This document shows, in pieces, positions 6,454-8,193 of a stretch of 8,193 nt of DNA (its first letter is position 1; every line of letters begins with the position of its first letter). The position numbers and the translations under genes are program-made. Under the pieces are notes generated by a model. It saw only the letters and a list, made by a program, of their open reading frames with translations. It ran no database searches and was not told the origin of the DNA. The stretch spans positions 1 through 8,193 of the forward strand of contig JAATVP010000066.1 of assembly GCA_014523625.1 (NCBI GenBank), read 5' to 3'. The stretch is from Nitrososphaerales archaeon TH5896 (GTDB lineage Archaea > Thermoproteota > Nitrososphaeria > Nitrososphaerales > Nitrososphaeraceae).

Positions 6454-7428
6454 TCATCTAAAGAAATGCGTCCCAGATATACCAGATAATGCATTAGAAA
6501 GGTGCTGAAGCGAGCAGACTATTGCTTCCCTTCCTCCATTTCTTATAAAAGAGACTGACGCTTGCACTTTGGGCCCAATACTACCGCTTTCCAGGTCTTG
6601 CGATCCTAATTTCTGCTCGAAATCCGTTCCTATACTAATCGTATCTATTAATTCCTGGTCCTGCTTACCATAGTTCCGATATATTCCATCTACGTTGGTT
6701 AGCAATACTAATGTTGAAGCACCTATTGATGTTGCTAGTCTTTCGCTAGCAAGGTCTTTGTCTATTACAGCATCAATCCCTATGGTATTCCAATTCTTCT
6801 TCAACACGGGTATTCCTCCCCCTCCACACGCGACAACAATAAATCCAGCATTTACTAAAGAATTAATTGCTTCATAATTTACGATTGTAATTGGCTTTGG
6901 GGATGGAACCAAGAGCTTGAACTTTGTACCACCTGAACCTACATTTCGTTTTTTAAGTTGTACTATTTCCTTTCTCAACAGAACGTCGGTCATTTCATCA
7001 TCAAATGTTTCTCCAATAGGTTTGGTGGGATTGAGGAATGCAGGGTCATTTGAATCAACGATTACTCTAGTTAGGAGAGTTGTCACATTCTTATTCATGT
7101 TTGCACGGTCTAGCTCATCTTGCAAAGCTTGTTCAATAATATAACCTATAAACCCCTGCGTTTCTGCGGTACATACGTACAATGGCATGGAAGGGTAGTA
7201 ATCGTCCGCCAACCTATGTCTTACAAGGGTTGCTCCCACCTGTGGTCCGTTACCATGGGTCAGAACTATTCTATTTTTGCAGTTATCATTCTTCATAAAT
7301 TCAACGATTTGCTTCACAACAACCTGTACGTTATGATACTGTTCATCAAATGTTCCTTTCTCACCTGATCTCACAAGAGCATTTCCACCGATAGCAAAAA
7401 CGATTAGATCTGATCTTGGATTACTCAA
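6454..7428 (-). CDS. allK: Carbamate kinase (ArcC/AllK family)
   Basis: This 324-aa amino-acid-kinase-fold enzyme makes ATP, or runs in reverse: carbamoyl phosphate + ADP gives ATP + carbamate, and carbamate decays to NH3 and CO2. The family motifs are complete: AIGGNAL (12-18), LTHGNGPQVG (56-65), NPTKPIG (133-139), VPSPKPITIV (174-183), ACGGGGIPV (200-208), IDKDLASERLA (222-232), TNVDGIY (244-250) and GSIGPKVQA (282-290). The length is normal. The start is TTG (7426-7428), with an in-frame stop two codons upstream and no ATG before the AIGGNAL strand. The TATA box at 7452-7460 sits at leaderless distance, which supports this start. It is followed within 9 nt by the allG-like gene and preceded by the allH-like gene, so the role is catabolic: energy and ammonia from carbamoyl phosphate. 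No arginine deiminase or ornithine carbamoyltransferase is present, so the arginine-degradation role is less likely. The allK symbol is given by context. Confidence 0.93.
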   Translation of the reverse strand: MSNPRSDLIVFAIGGNALVRSGEKGTFDEQYHNVQVVVKQIVEFMKNDNCKNRIVLTHGNGPQVGATLVRHRLADDYYPSMPLYVCTAETQGFIGYIIEQALQDELDRANMNKNVTTLLTRVIVDSNDPAFLNPTKPIGETFDDEMTDVLLRKEIVQLKKRNVGSGGTKFKLLVPSPKPITIVNYEAINSLVNAGFIVVACGGGGIPVLKKNWNTIGIDAVIDKDLASERLATSIGASTLVLLTNVDGIYRNYGKQDQELIDTISIGTDFEQKLGSQDLESGSIGPKVQASVSFIRNGGREAIVCSLQHLSNALSGISGTHFFR

Positions 7429-7451
7429 GAGTTACTAAATTAGGCATATCT

Positions 7452-7462
7452 TATTTAAATTT
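7452..7462 (-). promoter_or_regulatory. TATA box of the carbamate kinase-allG operon
   Basis: On the minus strand the stretch reads AATTTAAATAA. Its centre lies about 28 nt before the TTG at 7428, so the predicted transcript begins at or next to the start codon. It lies inside the 277-bp gap after the allH-like gene, so the kinase and allG genes can be transcribed without it. Confidence 0.55.
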
Positions 7463-7705
7463 AATGTACAGAACATTCAAGGATTTACATTTATCATAAA
7501 ATAAGAATAAATAGATATATAAATTAGCAAACGAAGGTTAAGGAAGAGTTGTGAGGCCTCATCTGAATTCGATCTTACTATTCCTGAGCGATTTAGGCGG
7601 AATAATAAAGTAAATTCCACATATTGAAACCTTACTCACTCCATTCGAGAGTTAAGATAAATTTTAGAGCCTCTTGGATGACTCTAGTTGATATCGTTAC
7701 AAATA

Positions 7706-8193
7706 TTATTCTTTTTGTCGATTTCCCTCCTCTAGCAAAGTCTGAACTTTGGAAAGGAGTTCTGTCCCAAGGGACCGATCGCATAAAGTGAAGAGGGCTG
7801 TTGAGAGACCGGTGCCAATATCTATTCCTGACGTGTGTCCTCTGCAACTCAGCGTAGATATCAGTGACATGAAATGGTCAGTACTCCCTTCCCCAATTGA
7901 ATTGATCAAACCTTGGATTTGTTCATCGACGATCAATTTCTGATAATATTCAATGAATTTGAAGCTAATCCAAGTGGTCAGATCGCATATACTCTTCTTT
8001 GGCAGTGATAAAGAAGGATATTTTAGACCTCGTGTAAGCCAATTAAACAAGAAACTAAAACCGCAGATGAAATCATCTCCGGAGGGTGTGAATCCGGGGC
8101 CCCTGCCACACATTTTCATCAGTGAATGAGACAACGTCCTAACAAATTTAGTATTATCTTTGTTCATAATGTTATTCATCGATGTTTCAGCAA
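7706..8193 (-). CDS. allH: AllH-like (DUF2877/YlbF family) protein, 5' end missing
   Basis: The frame is open through the right edge of the window, so the N-terminus lies outside. An ATG at 8177-8179 is in frame but internal. About 162 codons are visible, against a family length near 270-300. Numbering from that internal ATG, the DUF2877 signature GRGPGFTPSGDDFICGF is at 25-41 and the C-terminal RGHTSGIDIGTG at 113-124. It ends with a short charged tail at TAA (7706-7708). The E. coli homologue YlbF (AllH) is required with FdrA (AllF) and YlbE (AllG) for oxamate carbamoyltransferase activity. It is the first visible gene of the module on this strand and is separated from the carbamate kinase by 277 bp with a separate promoter. 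An AllF/FdrA gene would be expected beyond the edge. Family assignment rests on the two motifs and the neighbours. Confidence 0.85.
   Translation of the reverse strand, partial: AETSMNNIMNKDNTKFVRTLSHSLMKMCGRGPGFTPSGDDFICGFSFLFNWLTRGLKYPSLSLPKKSICDLTTWISFKFIEYYQKLIVDEQIQGLINSIGEGSTDHFMSLISTLSCRGHTSGIDIGTGLSTALFTLCDRSLGTELLSKVQTLLEEGNRQKE

Noticed and set aside
7551..7613. Twenty-codon plus-strand frame from GTG, with a TATA-like AT-rich stretch near 7511-7525
   Set aside because: It is too short, has no recognisable peptide character, and the AT-rich stretch is not distinctive in this region.
7632..7847. Minus-strand frame of 71 codons overlapping the end of the allH-like gene, with a protein-like tail after the allH stop
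   Set aside because: Its first part is a shifted reading of the DUF2877 C-terminus. The allH-like protein already ends at a plausible distance after its GHTSG motif, so a frameshifted extension is not needed.

Overview
The window looks like chromosome from an AT-rich archaeon, most plausibly an ammonia-oxidising soil archaeon of the Nitrososphaera/Nitrosocosmicus group (Nitrososphaerota). This is inference. It rests on TATA boxes about 25 nt upstream of start codons with no room for a leader (leaderless mRNAs), frequent GTG and TTG starts, few Shine-Dalgarno sequences, and the mix of protein families. No rRNA, tRNA, CRISPR array, insertion sequence or phage gene was seen.

Left part (1-2100): the 3' end of an HtrA/DegP-type serine protease gene with a PDZ domain (+ strand, 5' end outside the window) converges on a metal-dependent amidohydrolase gene of the imidazolonepropionase-like class (- strand).

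Centre (2369-4042, - strand): a secreted, very alanine-rich protein of about 557 residues. It has a signal peptide, many poly-Ala blocks separated by short Gly/Ser linkers, and a charged Tyr/Lys/Asp repeat region towards the C-terminus. The pattern resembles silk fibroins and suggests a surface or matrix structural protein. Its promoter is the clearest in the window. To its right lie a 350-bp gene-free stretch, a small uncharacterised + strand gene (72 aa), and a broken - strand gene at 4661-5001. Single-base indels split that broken gene into four reading-frame segments that join into a coherent protein of about 113 aa.

Right part (5173-8193, - strand): a three-gene catabolic module in the order allH-like (DUF2877, 5' end outside the window), carbamate kinase (allK/arcC-like), allG-like (DUF1116). 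In Escherichia coli the relatives FdrA-YlbE-YlbF (AllFGH) form oxamate carbamoyltransferase, and YbcF (AllK) is the partner carbamate kinase, in the last steps of anaerobic allantoin use. By analogy the module would split oxalurate, or another carbamoylated compound, into an acid and carbamoyl phosphate. The kinase would then turn carbamoyl phosphate and ADP into ATP, ammonia and CO2. In an ammonia oxidiser this would yield both ATP and the growth substrate ammonia. The FdrA/AllF subunit is not in the window and would be expected beyond position 8193.
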